From Pratylenchus scribneri (Eukaryota; Nematoda; Chromadorea; Rhabditida; Pratylenchidae), in contig JAQSEB010000086.1 of assembly GCA_030063045.1 (NCBI GenBank), forward strand, positions 1,262,501 through 1,326,500: a DNA stretch of 64,000 nt. Reading direction: 5' to 3'. Position 1 is the first letter of the stretch, and every line of letters starts with the position of its first letter. Both the position numbers and the translations under genes were made by a program. Below are positions 1 to 12,600 of this stretch, piece after piece. The notes beneath the pieces are model-generated. The model was not told the origin of the DNA, did no database searches, and saw only the letters and a program-made list of their open reading frames with translations.

Positions 1-100
1 TTAGCATTGATTAAACCCAATATAATCAAATGACACGTCTTGACGAGATTTATCCAATGGATTAAGTGGGCTCCGGATAAATCAGTAAACTGTTATAATC
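1..100. repeat. Family A MITE, partial copy at the window edge
   Basis: End of the dispersed intronic element described at 29755-30052, with GACGAG...TTTATCC and an ATAATC terminus. It lies inside the intron of the NAXE gene. Confidence 0.7.
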
Positions 101-153
101 ATTTTCGAATTTTTAATATTCTTTTCAGTATTTATTTTTAATATAAATCAAAC

Positions 154-397
154 CTTTCTTATAAACACTATGAATTGCTTGGGCACAGCTCAATCCGGCC
201 AATTCCATTAATTGATCAACAGAAAAAGTGGTGAAGAGTTCCTCATCAATAGCAATTGCTTCTTGTTGACTAAAATTGATTAAATTAAGAAAATTCTTTT
301 TTTTTGCTTACTTTAAATATTTCATATTGTTGAATGTTGAAGAAGCAAATCTTTTAATTAAAATATTTTCCACAAAATTCAAACAATTAAATAACAT
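154..397 (-). CDS. NAD(P)HX epimerase (NAXE / YjeF N-terminal domain), 5' part only, runs off the left edge
   Basis: NAXE epimerises damaged NADHX and NADPHX so that the S form can be repaired by the dehydratase. Two exons are visible: 397-312 and 269-154, joined in phase. The second encodes [12 protein letters not shown] followed by [17 protein letters not shown], which is the family signature at the start of the YjeF_N domain. The remaining exons lie beyond base 1. From the ATG at 397 about 24 residues rich in F, N, K, R, S and T precede a second in-frame ATG (MKYL). This looks like a mitochondrial presequence, as known for animal NAXE, so two start sites could give mitochondrial and cytosolic forms. 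The ATG is 206 bases after the stop of the phosphorylase kinase gene on the same strand, which would allow a nematode operon; no splice-leader evidence was sought. The domain call is secure, the exact start is not. Confidence 0.85.
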
Positions 398-603
398 TAA
401 ATTCGTAAATTTGAGGTTAATATGCCATTAAATAAAATTAAATTTAAATGAATTAAAAACATTTAATAAATAAAAGATGGTAAATTATATTGAAAATTGT
501 AATTTTTATTCAAAATGTAAATATGATACAAAAATAAAAAAAAATACACAAATCCTATAAAAATTTATGTGAGCTTTTTGGTCTTTGGAGATTGGACTAG
601 GTA

Positions 604-3600
604 CTAAGAAGGTGGTGTGAAAATTTCAATCATTGCCCGGATAAAATAGTGAGCCGTTCCTTAAAAATTGAATTAATTATAATTAAAATGCTTGAATAAA
701 TTTTACCAAATTCGCCACAAGGCGCTGTGTCATAGAAATGTCTGCAAACACTGCGAGCCGAATCGCAGGGATATCCCGAACCGCAGCATTCTAATTGATA
801 AAATTAATTTTGAATTATTGATTTCGATTTTATTTAAATTGCCAATAAAACATTGAAAATGCTGAAAAGATTTTTGTTCTAGATCCATAAACCCTTATAC
901 CCAATCAATAGATCCTGTCAAGATGCATTATTTCCTTATGTTTTGGCTTTGGTTTAATCAATTCTAACTTAATTTTAAACCAAAATAGGTTTAAACTGTT
1001 TAATACCCTTTTTTGACCAAACCATGACAAATTATATACCATTCAATGCGTCTTGACCAGCTCTATTCAATTTTGGTTAAATATGGTTTATGAATATAGG
1101 TTTTAAACCCTTAAACCATTTTTATTATTTTGGCACTAAATATTTTTTTTCGACAATTTCATTTTCGAGAAATTAAAATAATATTTAAAAATTGAATACC
1201 TAGAACAATTGTTCCCATTTCAATCTGAAATATTTTTAAAATTAATTAAACCGCCGCCACCGCTTACATTGTGATTAACAAACAATTGATTTGCCAACTG
1301 AACAATGTATTCAATTTCGAATGGTCGCTCCCTTGGAATTTTCGGCTCATCCGACATTATCAGTGTTTTCAATTTGCCCATCAATGTTAAAATTTCAATT
1401 ATCAATTCGCGGTATTCCGGTTCAGCGATTTGATTAAGGACTTGTTCCACCTGGATTGAATTAATTATTTAAAAATTGAAATATTTTCAAACTTGTAAAG
1501 CAAATTTAATTTCTTTCCGAGTCATTTCCTGCGTCAGCCCATAGCCAAGAATTATGCCATCAATTGAAATTCCATGTGGAAACATTCGAAGAGTGTCCCA
1601 TAAATTCTAATATTTATGTATTAAATATTAATAAAAATTTTACACAATTTGAATATAAATGGTAAAGATAATATAAGGAAAGCTAATTTTAAGAAGAAAT
1701 CTCGGCCATTAGTAAATACAAAAAATTGAAAATAAGCTTATTCGACACGTCATAGTCAATTTAGTCTGTGAAATTTCAATTTCAGACTGGTATGGGCTTG
1801 ACTTAAAACTTAAAAGTTAATGAACTCAAACCGGTTTGGGTTTAAACAGCATTCAATTTTTAAACCTAGCTCAATACCGGTCTGAAATTGAAATTTCATA
1901 GTCTAAATCGACCATGCCGAGTCGAATGAGCCTATTCTCAAATCTCTCTGGATTGACTAAAAGCCGAGAATCCCAAAATTAGTCAAACCAGGGATATAGC
2001 TAATCCTTTGGATTTTTAGGGCAATTCCCTTCATCCAAAAACCCAAAAATTTTACTAATATTTAAATTAATTTACCGCATAAAAGTCCGGAGGTACACGG
2101 TTAAGTGCTGTAATAATTTTTAAAAAATTAAATTAAAATAATTGTAAATTTAAACCTCCATCAATTCGTCTATGCCTCAACCAAATGCCAAATTGGAATT
2201 CGTCGGTCATTTCCGAATCACTGTCCGATGGACTTTCTTCCCGGATGAATATGTGTTGGGCATTCGGTGAGGCAATTGATTTTGTGGCAGAGGCCGTAAG
2301 ACGTTCTGCTGCTGGTTTCCCTTCAATGCTTTTCAGGCGAGCACGCATTGAACGGACTTTTCGAATTGACTATAAAATATTGAATTTATTTAATAAAATT
2401 TGGCAAAAAGATTGTAAAGGTTCAATGGTTTATCTCAGACACCCAAATCTTATATCCAATCGATAGATCTTGTCAAAATGCATCATTTTAATGTTTTGGT
2501 TTAAACCGTTTAATACCCTTTAATTATTGACCAAACCATTCACAAATTATATACCATTCAATGCGTCTTGACCAGCTCTATCCACTTTTGGGTATGTGGT
2601 TTGGGAATGTATTGGATAAAGGATAAACCCTTTCTTAAACCATTAAATTATTTGGTGTTTTTGCACTCTTTTTTGACAAATTTAATACTATCATAAAATG
2701 AAGGAAACCTTTCTTTCCTCAATGTGCTTCCGGAAACTGCCCATTCCAGTCCGTAGCTCTTTCAATCCAATTTCCATGTCAATTCCGGACTCTTCCAACA
2801 ATCTTCCACTCAACAGTGAAAGTAACATGCATTTTAATTCAAATGGGCTTATTGAAAGGAGTTGCTGGCTGAAAATTTTTTAGATTTTTTTTGAATTTTA
2901 TTAATTATTTTTATTAATTTTTACATTTATTTTTGTTACTTTTTTTTATTAATTTTTAATTTATTTTTATTAATTTTTAAATTTATTTTTATTAATTTTT
3001 ATTAATATTTAAATTTTTTATTAATTTTTAAACTTTTTTTTATTAATATTTAAATTTTTTTTATTAATTTTTAAACTTTTTTTTTTATTAATTTTTAAAC
3101 TTTTTTTTTTATTAATTTTTAATTTATTTTTTATTAATTTTTAAATTTATTTTTAATAATTTTGAAATAATTTTTTTAAATTTTAAACTTTTATTGATTT
3201 TTATAATTATTAAATGTATTTTTAAATTATCCGTGATTTAACCTTGCTTCCGCTGCCTTCAAATTCCTCAGCCGAGACAATTCACTGGCCAAAACTTGAA
3301 TGATTAAACCAATTCGAAGGCGAAACATTTCCACAAATAGTTTTGGCTGTGTTCGAACCAACGAGCCCAGTGAAACAATTAATTCCTTTAGAATTTTGTA
3401 ATTTAAAAATTCACAATTAAAAAATGTTTTTTACCTGTGCCAAAATGAAAGAACCCGGATCATCCCGAGGGTCATAGCATCGATTGAAAATTTGGCGTAA
3501 TTCCTCTTTATTTTTCGGACTCGTAATTGCTTCCTCATTTTTTGATGGCATTCCAACGGTGACTTGTTTTTGGCGAACCAATAAATATGTGACGGCCCTC

Positions 3601-6600
3601 TCCAATTCATCCAAATGTTTGCCAAGTAATCCTATAAATTTAAGGATTTTTAGGAAAAAATTATAATGGTTTAAGGAGGGTTTATACATAAACCATATAC
3701 CCAAAATTGGATATAGCTGGTCGAGACGCATTGAATGGTATATATTGGCAAGGTTTGGTCAACAATTAAAGGGTGTTATTAAACGGTTTAAACCAATTTT
3801 GATTTAATGGTTCAAAACTAAATTAGAATTGGTTAAACTCAAACCAAAACATAATCAAATTATGCGAGTTGGCCAGCTATATCGATTGAATATTTTTTGA
3901 GATCTAAGATAAACTATTGAGCCGTTAAACTAATTTCGACATTAATACTTTTTTGGTAATTTCTATGTTTTTTGGTAAATTAAAATAATTCTCACAATTT
4001 ATTTTCAAAAAAATTCACCTGCTGTTAACCGGACCCAACTCCATTCACGGCATTCACAAGCTTTTGTATAAATTTCCTCAACCAATAGTTTTACTGTCAC
4101 ACCGGGCATTGTCTCAAAATTTGGGCCCAATTTCAACCATAAATAATGAATAATGCTGGCTTGTTCATCCAATTGCATTGTCTCAACCAGCATTGAAATT
4201 AGATCATTCACTTCCATTCCTTCCAATTGACTGTGTGGTATTTTACTAAAAAAGAAGAAAATATTAATTTTTATTTAAATATATTTTTTGGAGGAAATGT
4301 ATTTTTTGGAAAGATTTTGTTATATTCTGGAAATACTAAACAAAAGAATTTGTGTTTCATTCCGGAAAAAATTGGAAAGAATTAAGAATTTGTGTTTCAT
4401 TCCGGAAAAAACTAACCGGAAAGAATTTGTTTTTTTTTCCGGAAAAAACTAACCGGAAAGAATTTGTGTTTCATTCCGGAAAAAACTAACCGGAAAGAAT
4501 TTGTTTTTCATTCCGGAAAAAACTAACCGGAAAGAATTTGTGTTTCATTCCGGAAAGAACTAACCGGAAAGAATTGTGTTTCATTCCGGAAAAAACTAAC
4601 CGGAAAGAATTTGTGTTTCATTCCGGAAAAAACTAACCGGAAAGAATTTGTGTTTCATTCCGGAAAAACTAACCGGAAAGAATTTGTGTTTCATTCCGGA
4701 AAAAACTAACCGGAAAGAATTGTGTTTTATTCCGGAAAAAAACTAACCGGAAAGAAGTTTTATTCCGGAAAAAAACTAACCGGAAAGAATTGTGTTTTAT
4801 TCCGGACAAAAAACTAACCGGAAAGAAAAATGTGTTTTTGAAAAAAAATGTATTTTTCAAAAAAAGAATGTGTTTCTACCTAATTTCCACCGCACTATTT
4901 TCCTTCTCATTCAAATTGTCCGGATAAGATGTTTGCAAATGTGTAAAGCTTGTTTTGTTTGCATCTTCCATTTTTGCTTTCTTCGCATTTTTTACAAAAG
5001 CCAATCGAAGTCTAAGTAAATCCGCATCATTTGAGTCCAAAACAATTGAGCGATGTCTAAAATAAAATTTTAAAATTGCAAAAAAATCAAATAAAATACC
5101 TCATTGATGCCTCTTGGACGGTATTAAATTGTTTGGACCATCTTCCTTTTAATGAGTCACTTCTTTGCAATCTCATTGGAGTTCCCTAAAATTGAATAAA
5201 TAGAAAATGAATTTAGAAATCATTTGAATACCGGTTCAAGTGGAGTCTCTTGTGGCAATGTCTTTGGTAAGGCCATTACATCCAGTGCGAATAATTCTTC
5301 CAATGAACCATCATGAAATTCCAATTTGCTTATTGAAGTTGTGATTGAAAAATCAGCCATGTTTCCCATAACAACCCTTTAAAAATTTCGATTTTTATTC
5401 TGCAATTAGTAGAGAGTGGATTTTTAGGTTTTTTAACTATTTTTAATTTATCAGACTTGATGAAAATAGCACATAAAAATTTTTGGGTATTTATTTAATG
5501 TTTTTGAGGTAATTTTCAATAATTTTACCTATTTTGACACTTTTTGAGGTTCCTGTAATCTATTATTTCGATAAATTTCACGAAAAAAACCTAAATAGAT
5601 ATCTATTTTGAGTTTTTTATGACTTATAAAATCCTGATAAATGCCCAAAAAAGCCACCTTGATCCTCCAATATAGCCATTTTTGATCTTTTTCAACGCTC
5701 CTAATACTGTTGATTTTTGACTTTTTTGTGTGCTCGATGTGATGAATGAATGTGGCATCGTGTCTGCTGCTTGAATCATATTTGAGGTAATCACCAAAAT
5801 GACCAGTGGACGTCCATTGATGCAAACCGTATTCCAACAATTGTAAATGTAATTGATTTCGGATGCCCATTCATCGGTTAAAATGCGAATATCATAAATC
5901 AAATGACTTCTCCGGAAATCCATAAACTTAAAAATATGGATTTAATTTAAATTAAAAATTATAATAAATATTTAAATTGCCGAAAAGATTGTAACCGTTC
6001 AGTATTGTATCCTAAACCCCTAAATCTTATATCCAATCGATAGAGATTTGATCATGTTTTGGCTTTCGTTTAACCAATTCTAACATAGTTTTGAACCAAT
6101 AAACAAAAATTGGTTTAAACCGTTTAATCCCCTTTAATTGTTGACCAAACCAAAATTGGTTTAAACCGTTTAATACCCTTTAATTGTCGACCAAACCATG
6201 ACAAATTATATACCATTCAATGCATTTTGACTAGTTCTATCCAATTGGGCATATAATTTGTGAACTTAAACCGTTTAATTTTTGCCTTAGGCAATTTCAA
6301 TGGCAAATTAAATATACTATCGAAAAATTAATAAATTTACTTGTGGTAAAAATGCAACAAATTTATTGCCAACAAGATACAATTTGGATGTACTCAACAG
6401 TTGAACATCTCTATCCAAAGGCCGACCAGTTAATCGCAATTTGTCGGAATGGCCTATTCTAAAATTTAAATAATACAATTAAAATAAATAAAGAATATTC
6501 CAAAAATAGAAAACCTTTGCAAAATTCGAGCCAATATAGAAGCGGGCAAGACTGCATATCTAATTATTAATTAATTAGATTTTAATTGTTTAACATAAAA

Positions 6601-9600
6601 TAATTTTACGGTTGTGGTCAAAATTTAAAAAAAAATCAAAACCAGAATTTTTCAAAGTGGATTTTTTTTTATAGAAAATTGCTCAAAATTAAAAAAACTG
6701 AGTCAAAAATGAAATAATTTAAAATATATTGTAAGAAATATTTTTAAAAAATTGTAGAATAGTAGAGTCCTTCTTTAGCTTTTTCGATATGTTTTTTCTA
6801 AATTCAACGCTTTTTGAAACTAAAACATCAAAATTTTTGAGATCGAAATTTCGTCCTCACTCCCTGCATAATTTCCTACTTTGGATTCAATTCAGCTACG
6901 GTCTCCACGTGAATATCATTCCTGGCCAATTCCTCTTTCACTTCATTGTTTTCAGCCAAAATTACAACTTAAAAATGTGGATAAAATATAAAGAAAATTA
7001 TTACATTTTTTGAGTTTACCTTGCACTTCACACGGTGGCCTCTTTTCAATGGAGGAAAGTCGTCGACTAAGTGGATCCTTTAGGAGGTTAATAAAGGGGA
7101 AAATTGAATGAAAAAGACTCTCCTAATCCTACCAATTCAGCCGGTGTCAAGAATCTTTCATGCAAAAGGCAACATAGGACATACAGGGATTGGGCCCACA
7201 AAAATGGACTGTTAATTGAGTGGAGGGAAAGTAATTAATTGGATTATTTGTGGACATACATTGCACCACCGGGCACTCGATCCTGCGACCCATGGTCCCG
7301 CCTTTCCATTTCCACTTTCTCCAGTGGGACTTTGTACAGTTCGGGAACGAGTTGAACAAAATTCAAGCGTGGTTCTGTTGTGGATCGTTCATCGGGCAAA
7401 AGTACCTGAAATTATGCAAATTAAATATTTGTATGTTTTTTGTTCAGTTTTTAATGGAAAATTTTATATTTTTAGTGCCTTATCATTCTTCATTTTCGGA
7501 TTTCTAACAAATCCATCCAATGGACAAGCTCTTTACCAAGCAGGACCAACAAATGTTCGTAAAACATATTTAATATTGAAAAGGTTTTAACGGTTATGAA
7601 GTTTATCTCATTCCTATCCCTATAAAGCTACCCAATCGATAGATCTGGTCAAGACGCATCATTTGATTATGTTTTGGCTTTGGGTTTAACCAATTCTAAC
7701 TTAGTTTTGAACCCAAAAACCAAAATTGGTTTAAACCGTTTAATACCCTTTAATTGTTGACCAAACCATGACAAATTATATACCATTCAATGCTTCTTGA
7801 CCAACTCTATCCAATAGGGTATATGGTTTGAGAACGATTGGATAAACCCTTAAACCAACTATTATAATTTTTTGACAAATTCAATATTTTTCAACAATCT
7901 TATTAAATTTTTTACAGTTTCCTTTGCTCAATAGCTATGCCCCAAATCTAATTGGGTTTGCCCCAGCGGATTATGTATTCTCGAGTTATTCTGTTGGTGG
8001 ATTCAAATTTCAAGGTCCGGCACCGCCGGCTGAGGAAAGTGAAGAAAATGAGGAGGGAAAAGAGGAAGGAGGAAGTGGAGAAGACAAGGAATCAGGAGGA
8101 GAGGAGAAAGGAGCTGAAAATGAAGGAAAAAGTGATCAAGGAACGGAGAATAATGAAAATGGAGGAAAAGGTGGAAAGAAACTGATTCAAGTACAACTTC
8201 CTCTATTTCCTGCATTTCCAGTACCAGCAGGTATTGCCAAAGATCAAACTTTGTATTGTCTTTTATCTAACTGCCGATTTGAACACCCCCAAGGCGATAT
8301 CCAGGATGGAGGATGGAACTTATAGTTTTTCCTAAGGGAAAATTGATGGCTCATCCACCCTTCAGGATTAAATTCAGGATTATGGCTCTTGATCCTTCAC
8401 TATTCTTATTCTGATCAAAAAAAAGGACTTAAATAACCCCATGTTTCGGACCGGGATTAGCTAAAAAAATTAGCCTAATATTCCCTTTTAGGATCAATCC
8501 TAAGGCAGACTTAGATCCTCAGAATGGTAAGAACAAGGCACTTCTTGGAGGTGTTCAAATGTGAGGCAGATAATTGATAATAAAATAAACCATAAGGAAA
8601 AAATATTCATAAAAAATAGTAGATTTGTAAATTTTTAAATTCAAAAATCATCTATTCATCTCCTATGCAATTTTTAAAATAATTGATAAAAATTTAGCAA
8701 TTGGCCCAGCAGTCCAAATTAGCACTTCTCCTTCGAATGGAAATGGAGGAAAAGAGGCTGATGAAGCAAAAAATGGGAACAATAAAAATAATGAAAAGGA
8801 TGAAGGCGGTGACAATGACAATGATGAGAAAAAAGGCGGAGGAGAAGGGAAGATGCGAAAGAAAAAATTTAATTTGACCAAGCGTTACCCAAATTTTAAA
8901 TTGGAAAATTTTTAAAAACATTGATAAAACTCACATTCTGAATTTGTTTCCAAAATTCGATTGCTGCGGCTTCATCTCGTCGGTACATTGCGTCCAAATA
9001 GAGATAGCAAAGGAAAAGAGGCCATTCACATTCAATATTCTCAAATTTTTGTAATTCCGAATTGATATAGTGCATCCGGTGGGTATCCTGCAATATGAAT
9101 ATTTAAGATCGAAGAATAATATTTTGTAAAAAAATAATTTTATTGTATTTTCCGTAAAGGAGATTGTTCCGGAAAAAACTAATAGGAAAGAAAAATGTGT
9201 TTCATTCCGGAAAGAAAAATGTGTTTTATTCCGGAAAAAACTAACCGGAAAGAAAAATGTGTTTCATTCCGGAAAGAAAAATGTGTTTTATTCCGGAAAA
9301 AACTAACCGGAAAGAAAAATGTGTTTCATTCCGGAAAAAGCTAACCGGAAAGAAAAATGTGTTTCATTCCGGAAAAAGCTAACCGGAAAGAAAAATGTGT
9401 TTCATTCCGGAAAAAGCTAACCGGAAAGAAAAATGTGTTTCATTCCGGAAAAAGCTAACCGGAAAGAAAAATGTGTTTCATTCCGGAAAAAGCTAACCGG
9501 AAAGAAAGATGTATTTTATCCCGGAAATAAAAATGTGTTTCATACCGGAAAGAAAAATGTGTTTCATTCCGGAAAAAATTAACAAGAAAGAAAAATGTAT

Positions 9601-12600
9601 TTCATCCCGAAGAAAACTAATCGGAATGAAAAATGTGTTTCATTTCGGGAAAATGTGTTTCATTCGGGAAAGAAAAAATGTGTTTCTTTCCGGAAAAAAA
9701 TTAACCGGAAAGAATTTGAATTTTTTCTAGAAAGAGAAAGATTAATTTGAATAATTTTTTTGGGAAAGATTTGTGTTTTTTCAATAATAAAACCCACTTC
9801 TAATGCCGTTTTGTAGCCATCGCGTAAAAATCTTTTGCAACCATATCGACCACCCAATGTTTCCAAAATGGTTTCCCTTGTCAATTTGCATAATTGAGGA
9901 TCGTCAATAGCAAAAGCTGGATAAGAAATAATGGAAAGGAGGCCGGCATCCGTCTCTTTGGAAAATGATTCACGAGGCAACATATTCGATAGAACCTTAA
10001 AAATATTAAAATTTATATTTATAAAAAATGAAAATAATTATAGTGATTTAAGGAGAGCTTATCCTACATTCACAAACCATATACCAAAAATTGGATAGAG
10101 CTGAAGCCGTAGTAAAAGAATAGAATCATTGGGATTTACCAGTGATTTTGTTGGGATATCCCAACAATTCGTAGTAAAAGAACCCCCAATGATTTCATTG
10201 GGATTTACCAACAATTATCATTGGGAAATACCAAGATTAATTTTCGATGGTAGTAAAAGAAAAAACCAATGGTTTTTTAACAGCGAAATCTTGGTGAATC
10301 CCAATGATTTTCCACAACGCTCATTTGTCGAAAAACTTTTTTTCCCAACGATTTTAGAGCCGTAACTAAAATTTTTAATTTAAATTTTAAAAATAAGATA
10401 AAAATATTTTCTAATAGAAAAAACTCTGCTCTATCTTCCCATATAAAAATTTTAATTTTTTGTTCACGTTAAATATTTTTAAATGATTTTTGAAAGTCAA
10501 TTTTAGGTTCATAAGAAAGTACGAATTTTTTTACACATCCCTATGAAAGAAAAAATATTTTAAAAAATAATAGACTCTATTTATAAAATTAAAACTAAAT
10601 AAAAATCTTTGGGAAAACAATGAAATCATTGGGACTTCTTTTACTACGAAATCAAAGGGAATTTTTCTTGGTAATCACCAATGAATTTTCCATTGGTTAA
10701 AAACAATGGTAAATCCCAACGATTCTTTTACTACGGCTTCTGGTCAAGATGCATTGAATGTTACTATATAATTTGTCATGGTTTGATCAACAATTAAAGG
10801 GTATTAAACGGTTTAAACCAATTTTGATTTAATGGTTTATCTATCGATTGGATATAACATATAAAATTAGTTCATCTTATCGACATTTTCAATATTTTTT
10901 TAGCAAATTAAATATATAAAAACGAACCGCTGAACATTGTTGAATTTCGTCCGGTAAAACATGAATGACTGAACTTTTTGATCCATCGCCGAATAAATCG
11001 CCCACATCATTCAATGCTTGCTAAATAAATCTTTCATTAACAAAAATTTCTAAAAAAATACCAATGCTGCTTTTGCCATTCCAATTGAGCTGGCATTTAA
11101 TTCTCGAATTCCTTGATTTGTTTTGTCGCCTCGTTCCCAAATGCCAAAATCCTTTAGTTTAGATAATTTATTAATAATAAAAAATCTATTTTAAATTACC
11201 GGTGTTCTATAGCCCGTCTCAATGTAGTAAACAAGATTTTGAACAAAACAAACTTCGTCAAAGTTTCGAACAATTTGTAGACCTTAAGAAAAATATTTGT
11301 TATATTTTGGAGATTAATGGTTTAATGGTTTGCCGTTTGCCCTAAAGCCTAAACCCATAAACCTTATACCCAACTGATAGATCTGGGTCAAACGCATTAT
11401 TTGATTATATTTTGACTTTGGTTTTATCCAATTCTAACTTTGTTTTGAATAATTAAACCAAAATGGGTCTAAACCGTTTAATACCCTTTAATTGTTGACC
11501 AAACCAAAATTGGTTTAAACCGTTTAATACCCTTTAATTGTTGACTAAACCATGACAAATTATATACCATTCAATGCGTCTTTTGACCAGCTCTATCCAA
11601 TTTTGGGTATATGGTTTGTGAACGGTAGGACAAACCCATTATTCACTTTTTTAGACTAAATTTTTGTCATTTTTCCCAATACCTGAAGCGGTCATTTGTG
11701 CCAATAAGAGAATATAAAGTGAAATTGCATCAATTTGTAAATGGCCCCAATCGTTGTCGCCAACAACTATTGCTTTGTTTTTGGCCGAATATTTTGAATG
11801 TAAACAATCCGAAGTTCTCTGTTGCTTTTTGAACAGCTCAACTTTGTCCGTTTGCCGTAGCATACAATCAAGCTGAATATTTTGGATAATATTTTGAATT
11901 ATTTTTGGTAATTTTTACCAAAGATTGCATAACTTTTACACAGTTCAGCGCCAGCTCTCGCGTTTTGACCATATCCTCGTCGAAATCAGCCCGCTTTTGA
12001 AATGCTCGATGCATTGCCCAAATTGCTTGAACCGCGTAGACATTGTCACGAATCCAGGCATGCGCTGGAATTTTTGAATAAATAATTAATTTGTAAAAAT
12101 AGTATTTAATTTGTCTAAAGATGCCAAATTATAATGGTTTAAGGGAGATTTATCCTACCATTCCGATTTCCGAAATCAAATATACCCAAAATTGGATAGA
12201 ACTAATCAAGAGGCAATGAATGGTATATAATTTGTCATGGTTTGGTCAACAATTAAAGAGTATTAAACGGTTTAAACCAATTTTTGGTTTAATGGTTCAA
12301 AATTAATTTAGATTTGGTTAAACCCACTGCCAAAATATAATCAAATAATGCATCTTGATGAGATCTATTAATTGGGTATATGGTTTATGGGTTTGCGTTA
12401 AACCATTGAAGCATTAAAATAAATTGGGCTTTTTTAATGTTTTTCAGTAAATAAAAATTTCCCCATTGTAAAAACAAACTTGGGAAATCACTAGGATTAT
12501 TTGTGAATAAGCCGGTCACTGGATCTTGGTAATTCAATATTGTTTTTTGAACCAAAACCATCAATTGGTCCAATCTCACACCTAAAAACGTTTAAATATA

